NCBI GenBank assembly: GCA_905479015.1
Contig: CAJQKV010000008.1
Location: forward strand, 1 to 64,000
DNA from: an uncultured Cyclobacteriaceae bacterium
GTDB lineage: Bacteria > Bacteroidota > Bacteroidia > Cytophagales > Cyclobacteriaceae
Length of the DNA: 64,000 bases
Direction of reading: 5' to 3'
Shown here piece after piece: positions 10,243 to 20,112 of the stretch. Every line of letters starts with the position of its first letter. Position 1 is the first letter of the stretch. The notes beneath the pieces are model-generated. The model was not told where the DNA came from. It saw only the letters and a program-made list of their open reading frames with translations, and ran no database searches. The position numbers were made by a program, and so were the translations under genes.

Positions 10243-11390
10243 TAATGAATCAATTCGTTTGCTTTAGTTCTTGTTTCTTTGTCGGTATTGATTAAATCTT
10301 CTAAATTTGGAGCACGAAGATAAGATACTTTTTCGAGGCAGTTTTCAATAACTTCGGATATCTGTAAAAATCCTATGCGATCATTTAAAAATGCTTCGAC
10401 GGCAACCTCATTGGCTGCATTGAGAATACAAGGATGGTTTCCCCCAGAAGAACAGACGTCATAAGCCAATTGAAGGTTTCTGAAAAGTTTAATATTGGGA
10501 GGTTCAAAAGTCAGATTTGAGTAATCAGTAAAATTAAATCTTGGGAAATCTGACGGGATTCTTTTAGGATAACCTAGTGCGTATTGTATCGGGAGTTTCA
10601 TGTCAGGAAGTCCCATTTGGGCTTTCATAGAACCATCTTCAAATTGGATCAAGGAATGTACTATAGATTGAGGATGAACAATAACCTCTATTTGTTCGGT
10701 ACGTAACCCAAATAGCCATTTGGCTTCAATGACCTCAAGCCCTTTGTTCATTAATGTAGCTGAATCGATGGTGATTTTAGCGCCCATGACCCAATTGGGA
10801 TGTTTAAGGGCTTGTTCCTTTTTTATGTTTTGGAGAAAGGCTGCATCCTTACCTCGGAAAGGGCCGCCAGAGGCTGTTAAAATAATTTTTTCAAGTGGAT
10901 TTTGATGTTCACCTACTAAACATTGAAAAATAGCTGAATGTTCAGAATCAACAGGAAAAATGGGAACCCCAGACGCTTCAGCCAGTTTCATGATGATTTC
11001 CCCAGCAACTACGAGTGTTTCTTTGTTCGCCAAAGCAATAGGCTTTTTGGCCTCGATTGCCTTTATTGTAGGCATCAATCCCGCATAACCTACTAACGCA
11101 GTAAGGACCATGTCAATGGTACTCATTTGAACGGCATCATTGACTGCTGCCATTCCTGCGTATACTTTGATTTGTAAGGGATCTAAGGCATTAAATACCT
11201 CTTTGTAAATAGATTCGTCCGTTACGATAACGACGTTGGGATTAAATTTTCTGGCCTGTGCCACAATCAAAGTGGCATTTTTATGGCAGGTGAGTAATTC
11301 TATCTGGAACAGTTTAGGATGGGCTTCTATCACTTCAAGAGCCTGTGTCCCGATGGATCCGGTAGATCCGAGAATAGCTATGTTTTTCAA
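10242..11390 (-). CDS. dxr: 1-deoxy-D-xylulose-5-phosphate reductoisomerase
   Basis: Dxr is the second enzyme of the non-mevalonate (MEP) isoprenoid pathway, turning DXP into 2-C-methyl-D-erythritol 4-phosphate with NADPH. The NADPH-binding GSTGSIG is at residues 8-14. The metal/substrate region VDSEHSAIFQ and the signature LTASGGPFRG follow, then the ATLMNKGLEVIEA motif. The 382 residues are close to the usual length. The start is TTG seven bases after the GH3 gene; no ATG fits better. It overlaps rseP by one base at its 3' end, forming GH3-dxr-rseP. Confidence 0.97.
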   Translation of the reverse strand: MKNIAILGSTGSIGTQALEVIEAHPKLFQIELLTCHKNATLIVAQARKFNPNVVIVTDESIYKEVFNALDPLQIKVYAGMAAVNDAVQMSTIDMVLTALVGYAGLMPTIKAIEAKKPIALANKETLVVAGEIIMKLAEASGVPIFPVDSEHSAIFQCLVGEHQNPLEKIILTASGGPFRGKDAAFLQNIKKEQALKHPNWVMGAKITIDSATLMNKGLEVIEAKWLFGLRTEQIEVIVHPQSIVHSLIQFEDGSMKAQMGLPDMKLPIQYALGYPKRIPSDFPRFNFTDYSNLTFEPPNIKLFRNLQLAYDVCSSGGNHPCILNAANEVAVEAFLNDRIGFLQISEVIENCLEKVSYLRAPNLEDLINTDKETRTKANELIH

Positions 11391-11397
11391 ATTACTT

Positions 11398-12897
11398 TTA
11401 TTTTTCTTTGAATGGATGGAGTGCCTCGACTATTTTTCTGTCGTTGCTTAATCTAGGCACTTTGTTTTGTCCGCCCAATTTTCCAATGGATTTCATATAT
11501 TTTATAAAGGCATCAGCTTTGAGTGTGACCACTTGTAAGGGATCCAATACCGCACCCCTTACCAAATCATCATAATAGCTATTGAGCTGTTGCATGTTCA
11601 AATTTAACTCTTTTTTGAAAGCGGATACATCATGGGGTCTTTGAGCAAAAGCGATATACCATTCGTGAAGCGGGAGTCCAGAGGTGGGCGTCACTTGGGG
11701 GGCGACCGTATATTCAATGAGTTCCGTTTCAGGAAATTTCTGACAAGTAAGAGTCATGGCTTTCTCCACTTCTTCTCCAATGACATGTTCTCCAAATGCA
11801 GAGATGAAATGCTTAATTCTACCAGTCACAATAATGCGGTGAGGATAAGTACTTAGAAACTTCACAGTATCTCCTATAGCATAACCCCAAAGGCCTGCAT
11901 TACTGTTTAAGATCACGGCATAATTGACTCCAATTTCAACTTCTTCAAGGGTAAGTCTTTTACGTGATTCATTAAAAAAATCGGAGGCTGCAATAAATTC
12001 AAAAAAAATTCCACTGTTAGAAAGCAAAAGGAGACCTTTTGAAGCTTGGCTGTCTTGATAAGCAATAAATCCTTCAGATGCAGGATAGGTTTCTATGCTG
12101 TCGATGGTTTTTCCTATGGTTTCATATAATTTTTTTTGATAGGGATCAAAATTTACCCCTCCGTATACAAAAAGAGAAAAATTAGGAAAAACATCTTTGA
12201 TCGATTTACCTTTCCGACTTACCAATTTGTCAAAATACATTTGAACCCAAGGAGGAATACCAGAAATTAACGATAAGTCTTGATTTTCAGTTTCTAGAAC
12301 GATTTGGTCTACTTTCTGCTCCCAGTCTTCCAAGCAATTGGTTGGGTAGCTTGGCAGCTGATTGGATTTAAGGTAAGTCGGGATTAAATGATTGACGATC
12401 CCAGACAATCTCCCCGTTGGAATACCTGAGGTATAGGTTAAGGTGGGACTCCCAGAAAGGAATATCAGTTTTTTGTCCAGAAAGGTACTGTTGCCTGTTT
12501 CATTCACATAGGATAACAAAGCATTTCGGGCACTGTTGATGTGGTTGGGAATGGAATCTTTTGTGATGGGGATGTATTTGACCCCACTAGTTGTCCCAGA
12601 GGTTTTGGCTAAATAGGCAGGTAGACCTGGCCAAAGAACATCTTTTTTGCCTTTAAGAATTTCATTGATATAGGGCTTTAATTCTTCATAGTCTCGAATC
12701 GGTACCCGCTGAGTAAAGTCCGTATGATTTCGAATTTCATCAAATTGATGGTCTCTTCCAAATTGGGTTTTTGAACCTGATTTTATCAGTTTTCTAAACA
12801 AGTTAGATTGAAACTTACCTGGATTAAGCGCCCATTTTTTTTGGTCGTAAACTATCCATTTGGCCAGTGGCTTACTTAAGATAGATCGAATCCCCAT
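11398..12897 (-). CDS. GH3 auxin-responsive-promoter family protein (acyl-adenylating enzyme)
   Basis: This is a member of the GH3 branch of the ANL adenylating superfamily. Plant members join amino acids to jasmonate or auxin; the substrate of bacterial members is generally unknown. The ATP-binding AKTSGTTSGVKYIPIT lies near residues 106-121. Other family landmarks are VYGGVNFDPY, the ETYPASEGF loop, and HIGEEVEKAM-like and ITGRIKHF-like stretches in the C-terminal part. Its 499 residues are typical. It is the first gene of a probable GH3-dxr-rseP operon with a 7-base gap to dxr. The co-transcription does not by itself reveal a substrate. Confidence 0.88.
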   Translation of the reverse strand: MGIRSILSKPLAKWIVYDQKKWALNPGKFQSNLFRKLIKSGSKTQFGRDHQFDEIRNHTDFTQRVPIRDYEELKPYINEILKGKKDVLWPGLPAYLAKTSGTTSGVKYIPITKDSIPNHINSARNALLSYVNETGNSTFLDKKLIFLSGSPTLTYTSGIPTGRLSGIVNHLIPTYLKSNQLPSYPTNCLEDWEQKVDQIVLETENQDLSLISGIPPWVQMYFDKLVSRKGKSIKDVFPNFSLFVYGGVNFDPYQKKLYETIGKTIDSIETYPASEGFIAYQDSQASKGLLLLSNSGIFFEFIAASDFFNESRKRLTLEEVEIGVNYAVILNSNAGLWGYAIGDTVKFLSTYPHRIIVTGRIKHFISAFGEHVIGEEVEKAMTLTCQKFPETELIEYTVAPQVTPTSGLPLHEWYIAFAQRPHDVSAFKKELNLNMQQLNSYYDDLVRGAVLDPLQVVTLKADAFIKYMKSIGKLGGQNKVPRLSNDRKIVEALHPFKEK

Positions 12898-12945
12898 GTT
12901 TGTGAAAATAAATCATTAACGGTTTCAGCTGCTTTCATTATTTCA

Positions 12946-12953
12946 CAAAATTA
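12946..12953 (-). promoter_or_regulatory. Candidate -7 box (TAATTTTG) for the GH3-dxr-rseP unit
   Basis: The minus strand reads TAATTTTG, a full match to the Bacteroidota -7 consensus TAnnTTTG, about 50 bases before the GH3 start codon. No TTG is visible at the expected distance upstream, so only half of the promoter is supported. Confidence 0.33.
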
Positions 12954-13071
12954 CTATGGTTAAGTTTTGATTGACAGATTTTTGAAAAATCATTTTGATT
13001 AAAAACCTGTTTTAACAATTTTTAAAGGGCGGGGCGTAGCTTTTTTGGGTGGATATTTTGTCTTGCTTTGG

Positions 13072-13125
13072 AAGGCACATAGAAATTTAGTGCCGGAGGG
13101 TAAAAAGGAAAATAAAATGTGCCTT
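13072..13125. repeat. Inverted repeat AAGGCACAT/ATGTGCCTT between dnaA and the GH3 gene
   Basis: Two perfect 9-base arms enclose 36 bases just past the dnaA stop. A third copy of the core (GTGCC at about 13090) can pair with the left arm instead, so two mutually exclusive hairpins are possible. There is no T-run after the stem on the minus strand, so it is not a classical intrinsic terminator of dnaA. A GC-rich patch (GGGCGGGGCGTAGC, about 13027-13040) lies 30 bases away. Confidence 0.5.
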
Positions 13126-13139
13126 TTATTTGAGGTAAA

Positions 13140-14540
13140 TTAAATGGCTTTTAATTTTATTTTTTTCTTCAACTCTTCTATTGAGTATTTGAATTTGGAA
13201 TTGGTGTCAATCATATCGCTTACGGACTGTAAGGCATAGATCACGGTACTGTGATCTCGACCCCCAAAGTGATAACCAATGGACTTTAATGAATGGTTCG
13301 TATAGTCTTTGGCAAAATGCATGGCTACTTGTCTTGCAATGACCACTTCTTTTTTTCGTGTTTTTGCCTTCATGTCATCGATAGAAATATTAAAATATTC
13401 ACCTACCGTTTTTTGAATGTAATCAACCCCTACTTCTGAGTCAATATGAGAGACTATATTTTTAAGAATTGTTTTGGCAAGCTCTAAATCTACTTCGACA
13501 TTGGTGAGAGAGGCATGGGCAATCATGGAGATAATTACGCCTTCCAATTCTCGAATATTAGTATTGACACTATACGCTAGATATTCAATTACTTGATCGG
13601 ATATAATAATCCCATCTGCCTGCAATTTCTTTCTAATGATGGCGATACGCGTTTCGAAATCAGGTTGTTGAATATCTGCGGTCAAGCCCCATTTGAATCT
13701 TGAGACCAATCGCTCTTGAAGACCACTTAAATCTTTTGGAGGCCGATCCGAAGTCATGATGATTTGCTTTCCAGATTGATGCAAGTGATTGAATATATGG
13801 AAAAATATTTCTTGAGTTTTTTCTTTGTCTTTTAAGAACTGAACATCGTCCAACATGAGTACATCCACATTCCTGTAATAAGCAATAAATTCCTGAAGGC
13901 TGTTACTTTTCAGCGCATCTATGAATTGATTTGTGAATTTTTCAGAAGCCACATAGAAAACATATTTTTCGGGATGATTGCGTTTGATTTCGTTACCAAT
14001 GGCCTGAATTAAATGGGTTTTTCCTAGACCAACGCCCCCATAAACCATAAATGGATTGAATGAGGTAATTCCTGGTTTATTGGCCACGGCAAATCCTGCA
14101 GATCTTGCCAATCGGTTACAATCACCTTCGATGTAATTTTCAAATTGATAATTGGGGTTTAGGTTAGAGTCACTGGCCAGTTCTTGCATGAACTGAGGAT
14201 TTTTATATTTATCATATCCATTGACGCGAGATTTATTAAACCCACTTTTATTTCCACCTACATTGACTGTATAGGGTTGGTTAGATGCACTGCCATTATC
14301 CATGACCACGGAATACTCTAGTTTCCCATTTTGACCGATAACTTTTTGAACCGCTTGCTGTAGGATGTGTACATAATTTTCTTCGAGCCACTCATAGAAA
14401 AATTGACTGGGCACCTGAATAGTCAATACTTCATCTTCAATTTTCACTGGAACAATGGGCATGAACCACGTACTAAAGCTTTGAGTTGGTATTTGTTCTT
14501 TGATCAGCAAAAGGCAATTGCTCCATTTTTCTACGTACAT
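13140..14540 (-). CDS. dnaA: Chromosomal replication initiator protein DnaA
   Basis: DnaA is the AAA+ protein that binds DnaA boxes and melts the origin. The N-terminal domain I (about residues 1-85) is followed by a linker, then the AAA+ domain with Walker A GGVGLGKTH (about 167-175) and Walker B DVLMLDDVQF. The C-terminal helix-turn-helix carries the DnaA signature GGRDHSTVIYAL near 430. The 466 residues are normal. It starts with ATG and diverges from the mutase gene across 213 bases. I found no clear cluster of DnaA boxes on either side, so the gene alone does not place the origin here. Confidence 0.98.
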   Translation of the reverse strand: MYVEKWSNCLLLIKEQIPTQSFSTWFMPIVPVKIEDEVLTIQVPSQFFYEWLEENYVHILQQAVQKVIGQNGKLEYSVVMDNGSASNQPYTVNVGGNKSGFNKSRVNGYDKYKNPQFMQELASDSNLNPNYQFENYIEGDCNRLARSAGFAVANKPGITSFNPFMVYGGVGLGKTHLIQAIGNEIKRNHPEKYVFYVASEKFTNQFIDALKSNSLQEFIAYYRNVDVLMLDDVQFLKDKEKTQEIFFHIFNHLHQSGKQIIMTSDRPPKDLSGLQERLVSRFKWGLTADIQQPDFETRIAIIRKKLQADGIIISDQVIEYLAYSVNTNIRELEGVIISMIAHASLTNVEVDLELAKTILKNIVSHIDSEVGVDYIQKTVGEYFNISIDDMKAKTRKKEVVIARQVAMHFAKDYTNHSLKSIGYHFGGRDHSTVIYALQSVSDMIDTNSKFKYSIEELKKKIKLKAI

Positions 14541-14720
14541 ACAGGAGTCATTTTTGTGGTGGTCATTTTTCCTTTTTTGGGATCTTTTTTTTTATTAACA
14601 GTTATCAAAGGTGGCTTAAAAAAATTAAACAAAAAAGTGAAATATCATTTGATTTTAAGTGATTTAATCTGCTCTTTTAATTTCCCCTTTTTTTGAATGA
14701 ATTTCAATGATTACCGGCAA

Positions 14721-14739
14721 AATTTATTATAAATAAATT
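14721..14739. promoter_or_regulatory. Palindrome AATTTATT-ATA-AATAAATT upstream of the mutase gene
   Basis: Perfect 8-base arms around a 3-base centre end 14 bases before the mutase start codon. The position would suit an operator, but the sequence is pure A/T in an AT-rich spacer, so chance is a real possibility. Confidence 0.3.
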
Positions 14740-14753
14740 GATAGGTTGGATTA

Positions 14754-17700
14754 ATGCATCTTGATCAATTAGTTTTGTTTACCATGAAGGAGGGTCAAGC
14801 GACATTCAGCGAATTTTCAAAATCGACTTTCAAAAATTGGCTTAAAGAAATTAAGCAAAAAGGTTCCTATTTAGATTTCGAAAAAGAATTAAAATGGCGA
14901 GATCCATCGGGGACTGAGTTAGATCCTTTTTATGATGCCTCCAATACCACAGCCGCGACTTACATCACACATTTTTTTTCAAGCCAACCTTATCCTCAAT
15001 GGAAATTACTTCACAAAATTGAAGTAAAAGACGATAAAACGGCCAATAGAGAAGCACTCGAAGCACTTAATAATGGTTGTGAAGGCATTATTTTTGATGT
15101 AAAGCATCATGCTCCCAATCCCGATATTTTGTATGACCAAATTCAGGCAGCACATTGCAGTATTTTTTTTACCGGATCAAGGACGAAAGATTTAGATGAT
15201 TTTTTTAATCATTACAGCTCTTTGGAAGCCGGTGCATTCGAAGGAGGTGCAGATAATTGGGCGTCGGGACACGCTCAATTCAGTTTTACCATTGACGCAA
15301 TTCATTACCGAACCCTCAAAGAATGTTCAACCCTTGTTTTACAAATTATTGATTGCTTAAAAAGCAAAGATCAATCCGTCACGGTGCACTTAGATCATGG
15401 TTCTCATTTTTATCATGACCTCACTAAGGTTCGTAGTTTGCGATTTATGGTGTCTGCACTTTGCAGAGCTGAGAAAATCCCTTTTTCAACAGATAGATTT
15501 CGCATACACTCCTCACCAAGAAAACGGAAAGGATTGGCTGAAGGCCTCATTTCAAACAGTGCGACAGGACTATCGTTAACCCTAGGGGCTGTAAATTATT
15601 TATCATTTGAGTTAGATGCTCAGGACAGTGCTGATGGACAGCGCTGGTCTCGAAATGTGGGGAACTTACTCCGGGAGGAGGCCCAATTAACTTTTGAGCA
15701 AGATCCGATAGCTGGAGCCCATTTTTTAGATTTTTATTGCCATCAGCAATGCCTTGCTTTGTGGGGGTTGTTACAATCAAAATTTGGAAACCTAACTTAT
15801 GCGGAACTGATCGGTGAACATCATTTCCATCGACCTTCATCTAAACTGGAAGGTTTTGTTCCAGGTAAGCCTCCCTTTTTGAGAGGTCCATACCTTACGA
15901 TGTATACCCAAAGGCCCTGGACGATTCGTCAATATGCTGGGTTCTCTACAGCGAAAGCCTCTAATGCATTTTATCGGAAAAATTTGAAAGCTGGGCAAAA
16001 AGGGCTTTCAGTAGCTTTTGATTTGGCCACTCATAGAGGCTATGACAGTGATCATCCTCGTGTGGTCGGAGATGTCGGAAAGGCAGGGGTTGCCATCGAT
16101 TCAGTCGAGGACATGAAATTGCTTTTTGATCAAATTCCCCTAGATCAAATGTCTGTTTCCATGACCATGAACGGAGCGGTAATTCCCATAATGGCTTTTT
16201 TTATTGTGGCTGCAGAAGAGCAAGGGGTAAAGCCAAGTCAATTGACGGGGACCATTCAAAATGATATTTTGAAAGAATTCATGGTGCGCAATACGTACAT
16301 CTATCCACCCAAGCCTTCTATGAGAATCATTGGAGACATTTTTGAGTTCTGCGCTGCTCACATGCCCAAATTTAACTCCATCAGTGTCAGCGGCTATCAC
16401 ATGCATGAAGCGGGTGCTTCAGCGGAATTAGAATTGGCATTTACGTTGGCGGATGGATTGGAATACGTAAGAAAGGGGATTGAAGTAGGTATTCCCATAG
16501 ATCAATTGGCACCGAGAATTTCTTTTTTTTGGGGCATTGGGATGAACTTCATGACCGAAATTGCAAAAATGAGGGCAGCTAGGTTTTTGTGGGCCAAGCT
16601 CATAAATTCTTTTGGTGCCCAAAACCCTAAGAGTATGGCTTTGCGCGCCCATTCCCAAACTTCAGGATACAGTTTGACGGCACAGGATCCCTATAATAAT
16701 GTGGGACGGACCTGTATGGAAGCATTAGCCGCTATTTTTGGACATACCCAGTCATTGCATACCAATTCGCTCGATGAGGCCCTCGCGCTGCCCACGGAAT
16801 ATTCGGCAGCCATAGCCCGTGAGACCCAAATATATCTTCAAAAAGAAACGGGTATTTCCCAGGTAATAGATCCCTTTGGTGGCTCCTTTTATCTTGAAAA
16901 ACAGACCGAAGATCTGATCGATAAGGCGTGGAAAATTATCCAAGAAATAGAAGCTATGGGGGGCATGATTACAGCCATTGAGCGGGGATATCCAAAAATG
17001 AAAATTGAGGAGGTAGCCGCAACGACCCAAGCACATATTGATACGGGGGTAGCGTCTATTGTGGGCGTCAATAAATACACCACGGATCAGAAAGATCATT
17101 TTGATCTATTGGAGATTGATAACCAAGAGGTGCGTGAGCAGCAAATGGCAAGTATCAATGCCATTAAGGTACGACGTGAGGATCATAAAATCAGTCAAGC
17201 ATTAAAGAAATTAAGCGAAGCAGCCGCTTCGGGTAAGGGCAATTTGTTGGTTTTGGCCATTGAGGCCGCCCGCCTAAGAGCGACGCTTGGAGAAATAACC
17301 TTAGCCATGGAAAAAGAATTTGGAAGACACAAAGCTTCACATCAAACGATTTCAGGAATTTATGCAAAATCGGCCCATCAAGATCGCTTTTTCAAAAAGG
17401 CCTTAGCGCTCTCGAGTACCTTTGCCGCTAAGGAAGGTCGCAGACCCCGTATTTTAATTGCCAAAATGGGTCAAGATGGTCACGATAGAGGAGCTAAAAT
17501 TATTGCCACTAGTTTTGCTGATTTGGGATTTGATGTAGACATAGGTCCTTTGTTTCAAACACCAAAAGAGACGGCCATGCAGGCGGCTGAAAATGATGTA
17601 CATTTTGTAGGTGCCTCTTCATTGGCTGGGGGTCATCACACTTTGATTCCAAAACTGATCAAAGAGTTAGCGCTGCTCAACCGAGAAGATATCGGTGTCA

Positions 17701-17840
17701 TTGCAGGCGGCGTGATTCCGGAGCAGGACCATGATTTTTTGTTTGCAAAAGGGGTGACTGCTATATTTGGCCCTGGGACTGTAATTTCAAAGGCGGCGAT
17801 AGAAATTTTAGAGAAATACAGGACCAGTAAAGGGCATTAA
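14754..17840 (+). CDS. mutB: Single-chain methylmalonyl-CoA mutase: MutA-like small subunit fused to full MutB
   Basis: This B12-dependent mutase interconverts succinyl-CoA and methylmalonyl-CoA. Residues 1 to about 345 resemble the small (non-catalytic) subunit, starting [12 protein letters not shown] and [16 protein letters not shown]. They stop before the B12-like domain that a normal small subunit carries. From about 350 the chain is a complete large subunit. RPWTIRQY at 387-394 holds Tyr394 and the CoA-binding arginine, SGYHMHEAG holds His549, and the cobalamin motif D908-G-H910-D-R-G913 is intact. By my alignment from memory with the Propionibacterium enzyme, these match Tyr89, His244 and His610. 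IcmF fusions differ: they put the B12 and G-protein domains first. The chaperone MeaB is encoded at 760-1755. An alternative start is ATG 14784. Confidence 0.93.
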   Translation: MHLDQLVLFTMKEGQATFSEFSKSTFKNWLKEIKQKGSYLDFEKELKWRDPSGTELDPFYDASNTTAATYITHFFSSQPYPQWKLLHKIEVKDDKTANREALEALNNGCEGIIFDVKHHAPNPDILYDQIQAAHCSIFFTGSRTKDLDDFFNHYSSLEAGAFEGGADNWASGHAQFSFTIDAIHYRTLKECSTLVLQIIDCLKSKDQSVTVHLDHGSHFYHDLTKVRSLRFMVSALCRAEKIPFSTDRFRIHSSPRKRKGLAEGLISNSATGLSLTLGAVNYLSFELDAQDSADGQRWSRNVGNLLREEAQLTFEQDPIAGAHFLDFYCHQQCLALWGLLQSKFGNLTYAELIGEHHFHRPSSKLEGFVPGKPPFLRGPYLTMYTQRPWTIRQYAGFSTAKASNAFYRKNLKAGQKGLSVAFDLATHRGYDSDHPRVVGDVGKAGVAIDSVEDMKLLFDQIPLDQMSVSMTMNGAVIPIMAFFIVAAEEQGVKPSQLTGTIQNDILKEFMVRNTYIYPPKPSMRIIGDIFEFCAAHMPKFNSISVSGYHMHEAGASAELELAFTLADGLEYVRKGIEVGIPIDQLAPRISFFWGIGMNFMTEIAKMRAARFLWAKLINSFGAQNPKSMALRAHSQTSGYSLTAQDPYNNVGRTCMEALAAIFGHTQSLHTNSLDEALALPTEYSAAIARETQIYLQKETGISQVIDPFGGSFYLEKQTEDLIDKAWKIIQEIEAMGGMITAIERGYPKMKIEEVAATTQAHIDTGVASIVGVNKYTTDQKDHFDLLEIDNQEVREQQMASINAIKVRREDHKISQALKKLSEAAASGKGNLLVLAIEAARLRATLGEITLAMEKEFGRHKASHQTISGIYAKSAHQDRFFKKALALSSTFAAKEGRRPRILIAKMGQDGHDRGAKIIATSFADLGFDVDIGPLFQTPKETAMQAAENDVHFVGASSLAGGHHTLIPKLIKELALLNREDIGVIAGGVIPEQDHDFLFAKGVTAIFGPGTVISKAAIEILEKYRTSKGH

Positions 17841-17873
17841 ATATTACATAGGTTTTTAAACCTTTAACGGATG

Positions 17874-18755
17874 TCATGTGGCCTGCCTCATGATTGGGCG
17901 TGTCAGGCACGTAGGTCCACCCCCTCCTTTGATACTTATATCGATGCCTGCGTAGGTAAAAACTTCGACGCCAGCTGCTTGTAATAGTTCTTGAGTCATT
18001 GGATTTCCATGCACCATTAAAACTTTGCGTGGAGCTAAAGCCAGGACATTACATCCCATAGTATCAAATTCTCGGTCAGGGACATCGATAAGTTTGAAGT
18101 TTCTACGCAGTAGTTCATTTCTAAAATGAATGGGCATTAATCGCGGATAAATTACTGCCAAATCTTTGTCTATTGGACTGAGTACAGACATCAAATGGAA
18201 GACATCATTGGGTCCATTGTAATGGGGCATTTCGGCTACTATAACGGCTACATTGAGAGGTTTTAATAAGCTGCGAAGTTGTTCAATACCCTCATAATTG
18301 GTCCGATAAGTATGACCTACAGCCAAGGTGGTTTCGTTGAGCCATGCGACATCACCGCCTTCCAAGGTGCCTGGACTTTTAATTTTACCTAAAATTTTGA
18401 TGCCAAATTGCTCAAAAATTTGTTTTTGGTGTGCCGGTTCATTGGCCCTCCCTGCTTTGCCCATATTACAAATAATCATGCCTTCATTGGTGCTTATAGA
18501 GGCATCTCGACAGTAAATGCTATCAATTTGAATGTCTTTTTCCCAGGGGAGCTCATAAATAATGGGTTGGGTACTCTTGATTAATTCCGTAAAACGCTCA
18601 TATTCATTTGAACTGTCCTTGAAATCGGGTTGACTCAAATAGTTCAATGCTTTCCATTGTGCAGATAAATGAGATTCATTTCGAAAGGCAGCAGCCACAG
18701 GTTTTATCATTAAAGAATGGATTTTACCAAATTCAGAGTGAGCAGTCAATTTCAT
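17874..18755 (-). CDS. Amidinotransferase-family hydrolase, DDAH-like
   Basis: This member of the arginine deiminase/dimethylarginine dimethylaminohydrolase fold cleaves guanidino groups. Family motifs include SIYCRDAS, LEGGDVAW, a catalytic histidine in NDVFHLMS, and the nucleophilic cysteine in GGGGPTCLTRP close to the C-terminus. With its ATG at 18755 it has 293 residues, as in DDAH; a longer frame upstream only runs into the permease. The start overlaps the permease stop as ATGA, so the two are probably translated together. DDAH, arginine deiminase and citrullinase-like functions cannot be separated by eye; the short length favours DDAH over arginine deiminase. Confidence 0.82.
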   Translation of the reverse strand: MKLTAHSEFGKIHSLMIKPVAAAFRNESHLSAQWKALNYLSQPDFKDSSNEYERFTELIKSTQPIIYELPWEKDIQIDSIYCRDASISTNEGMIICNMGKAGRANEPAHQKQIFEQFGIKILGKIKSPGTLEGGDVAWLNETTLAVGHTYRTNYEGIEQLRSLLKPLNVAVIVAEMPHYNGPNDVFHLMSVLSPIDKDLAVIYPRLMPIHFRNELLRRNFKLIDVPDREFDTMGCNVLALAPRKVLMVHGNPMTQELLQAAGVEVFTYAGIDISIKGGGGPTCLTRPIMRQAT

Positions 18756-20056
18756 GAGGATGTTTTTGAGGCTTTCATATAAATGTACACAGGGATACCA
18801 GCCATCAATATAATAAATCCGTAAAAAACACTTTCTTGTCCGGATCCAATGACGGCCCAAAGAGAAAAAAGGAAGGCAATAAGGCCTCCTAAAATAGGGA
18901 TAAATGGTGTCTTTAACGTCTTTTCTTGCACCAGTAAAATCCCATAAGCTGCTACCGTGAAGAGATAAGGAACCAAAACAAGAAAAGTAGAGAGTAAAAT
19001 AAAAAAGCTATAGGTAGCTACCAATCCATCCAAATAATTCATCATCATCATGATTGAAACAAAGACACAAGAAATAATTAAACCCGTCGCGGGCACCCCT
19101 TGTGGGTTAAGTTTCGCAAAAACTTTGGGGAACAGGCGGTCTGTTGCAATGGCACAGGGTACTTGACCTTGTATCAAAATCCATCCATTCAGGGCTCCGA
19201 GTGTCGAAAAAACAGCCCCAATGGTGACCAAAGTTCCCCCAATGGGTCCCCACATGATGGCCGCAGCCTCAGAATAAGGGAAGGGTGAATGCATTAATTG
19301 TTCAGATGGGATCATTCCCATTATGGACACGCTGCCCAGAAAATAAACCAGAAAAGTCACTGCCAATCCAAAATAGGTGGCTCGAGGAATCGTACGGCGA
19401 GGATTGATTACGTCGTTAGAAGGTACTGTAGCGCTTTCAAGGCCTAAAAATGAAAAGAGGGTAAATGCGGCGACGGCGGTAATGGCAGCGCTATTTGAAG
19501 ATTCAGAAATATTGAGAGGGGTAAAATTTTCAGGCTCAATAAAAAAAAGGCCACAAAAACCCACTAAAAATAGGGGCGCTATTTTCAAAACCGTCGTTAC
19601 TACTTGCACTATTCCAGCTTCTTTGATCCCTCTGGTATTGATATACGTCACGGACCACAAGATGATCTGACCCATGAGGACTGCGACTAGTGGATTTGAA
19701 TTTAAAATAGGGAAAAAATACCCAAGATAACTGACCATACCTACAATGATGGCGGCATTTGAACACCAAATGCTAATCCAATATCCCCACGCCACCAAAA
19801 ATCCTGAAAAGTCTCCTAACCCGACCCTTGTATAGGCATAAGGCCCACCATGCGCATTGGGCAAAACTTTACTTAATTGGCTGAACACAAAAGCGAGTGA
19901 AAGCGCACCAAGTCCAGAAAATATCCAACCCACTATACTGATCGGTCCGTAAGCAGCGAGTGCGGAGGGAGTTAAAAAAACCCCAGACCCAATCATATTT
20001 CCTGCAACCAATGCCGAGGCTGTCCAAAAACCAATTTTCTCGTTTTTTGCTGACAT
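18752..20056 (-). CDS. APC-family amino acid antiporter, AdiC-like
   Basis: This inner-membrane transporter has about 12 helices. The first carries GNMIGSGVFLTP, the substrate-carboxylate loop of the APC family, followed by GGPYAYTRVGLG. LGYFFPIL, FLGLESATVP, GSVSIMGMIP and GWILIQGQVP also resemble the arginine:agmatine antiporter AdiC. I take the ATG at 20056 (MSAKNEK, 434 residues) rather than a TTG five codons earlier. Its stop overlaps the start of the DDAH-like gene, which points to a cationic amino acid or guanidino substrate. It diverges from the Rieske gene. The exact substrate is inferred. Confidence 0.87.
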   Translation of the reverse strand: MSAKNEKIGFWTASALVAGNMIGSGVFLTPSALAAYGPISIVGWIFSGLGALSLAFVFSQLSKVLPNAHGGPYAYTRVGLGDFSGFLVAWGYWISIWCSNAAIIVGMVSYLGYFFPILNSNPLVAVLMGQIILWSVTYINTRGIKEAGIVQVVTTVLKIAPLFLVGFCGLFFIEPENFTPLNISESSNSAAITAVAAFTLFSFLGLESATVPSNDVINPRRTIPRATYFGLAVTFLVYFLGSVSIMGMIPSEQLMHSPFPYSEAAAIMWGPIGGTLVTIGAVFSTLGALNGWILIQGQVPCAIATDRLFPKVFAKLNPQGVPATGLIISCVFVSIMMMMNYLDGLVATYSFFILLSTFLVLVPYLFTVAAYGILLVQEKTLKTPFIPILGGLIAFLFSLWAVIGSGQESVFYGFIILMAGIPVYIYMKASKTSS

Positions 20057-20084
20057 TTTTGATTTAATCAAGCATATTTGAATA

Positions 20085-20092
20085 TAAGTTTG
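20085..20092 (+). promoter_or_regulatory. Candidate -7 box TAAGTTTG for the Rieske oxygenase gene
   Basis: This is a full match to TAnnTTTG, 20 bases before the start codon. The nearest TTTG upstream is 23 bases away, slightly longer than usual, so the match is only suggestive. Confidence 0.3.
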
Positions 20093-20112
20093 AAAGATAA
20101 TATAAATAAATT

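Noticed and set aside
13021-14753. Possible replication origin next to dnaA
   Set aside because: I looked for clusters of TTATCCACA-like boxes on both sides and saw none. Single near-matches elsewhere (for example TTTTCCACA inside lon at about 4384) are coding coincidences.
17848-17861. AGGTTT-TT-AAACCT palindrome between the mutase and DDAH-like genes
   Set aside because: The loop is too small for a stable hairpin and there is no T-run; only a weak possibility of a terminator.
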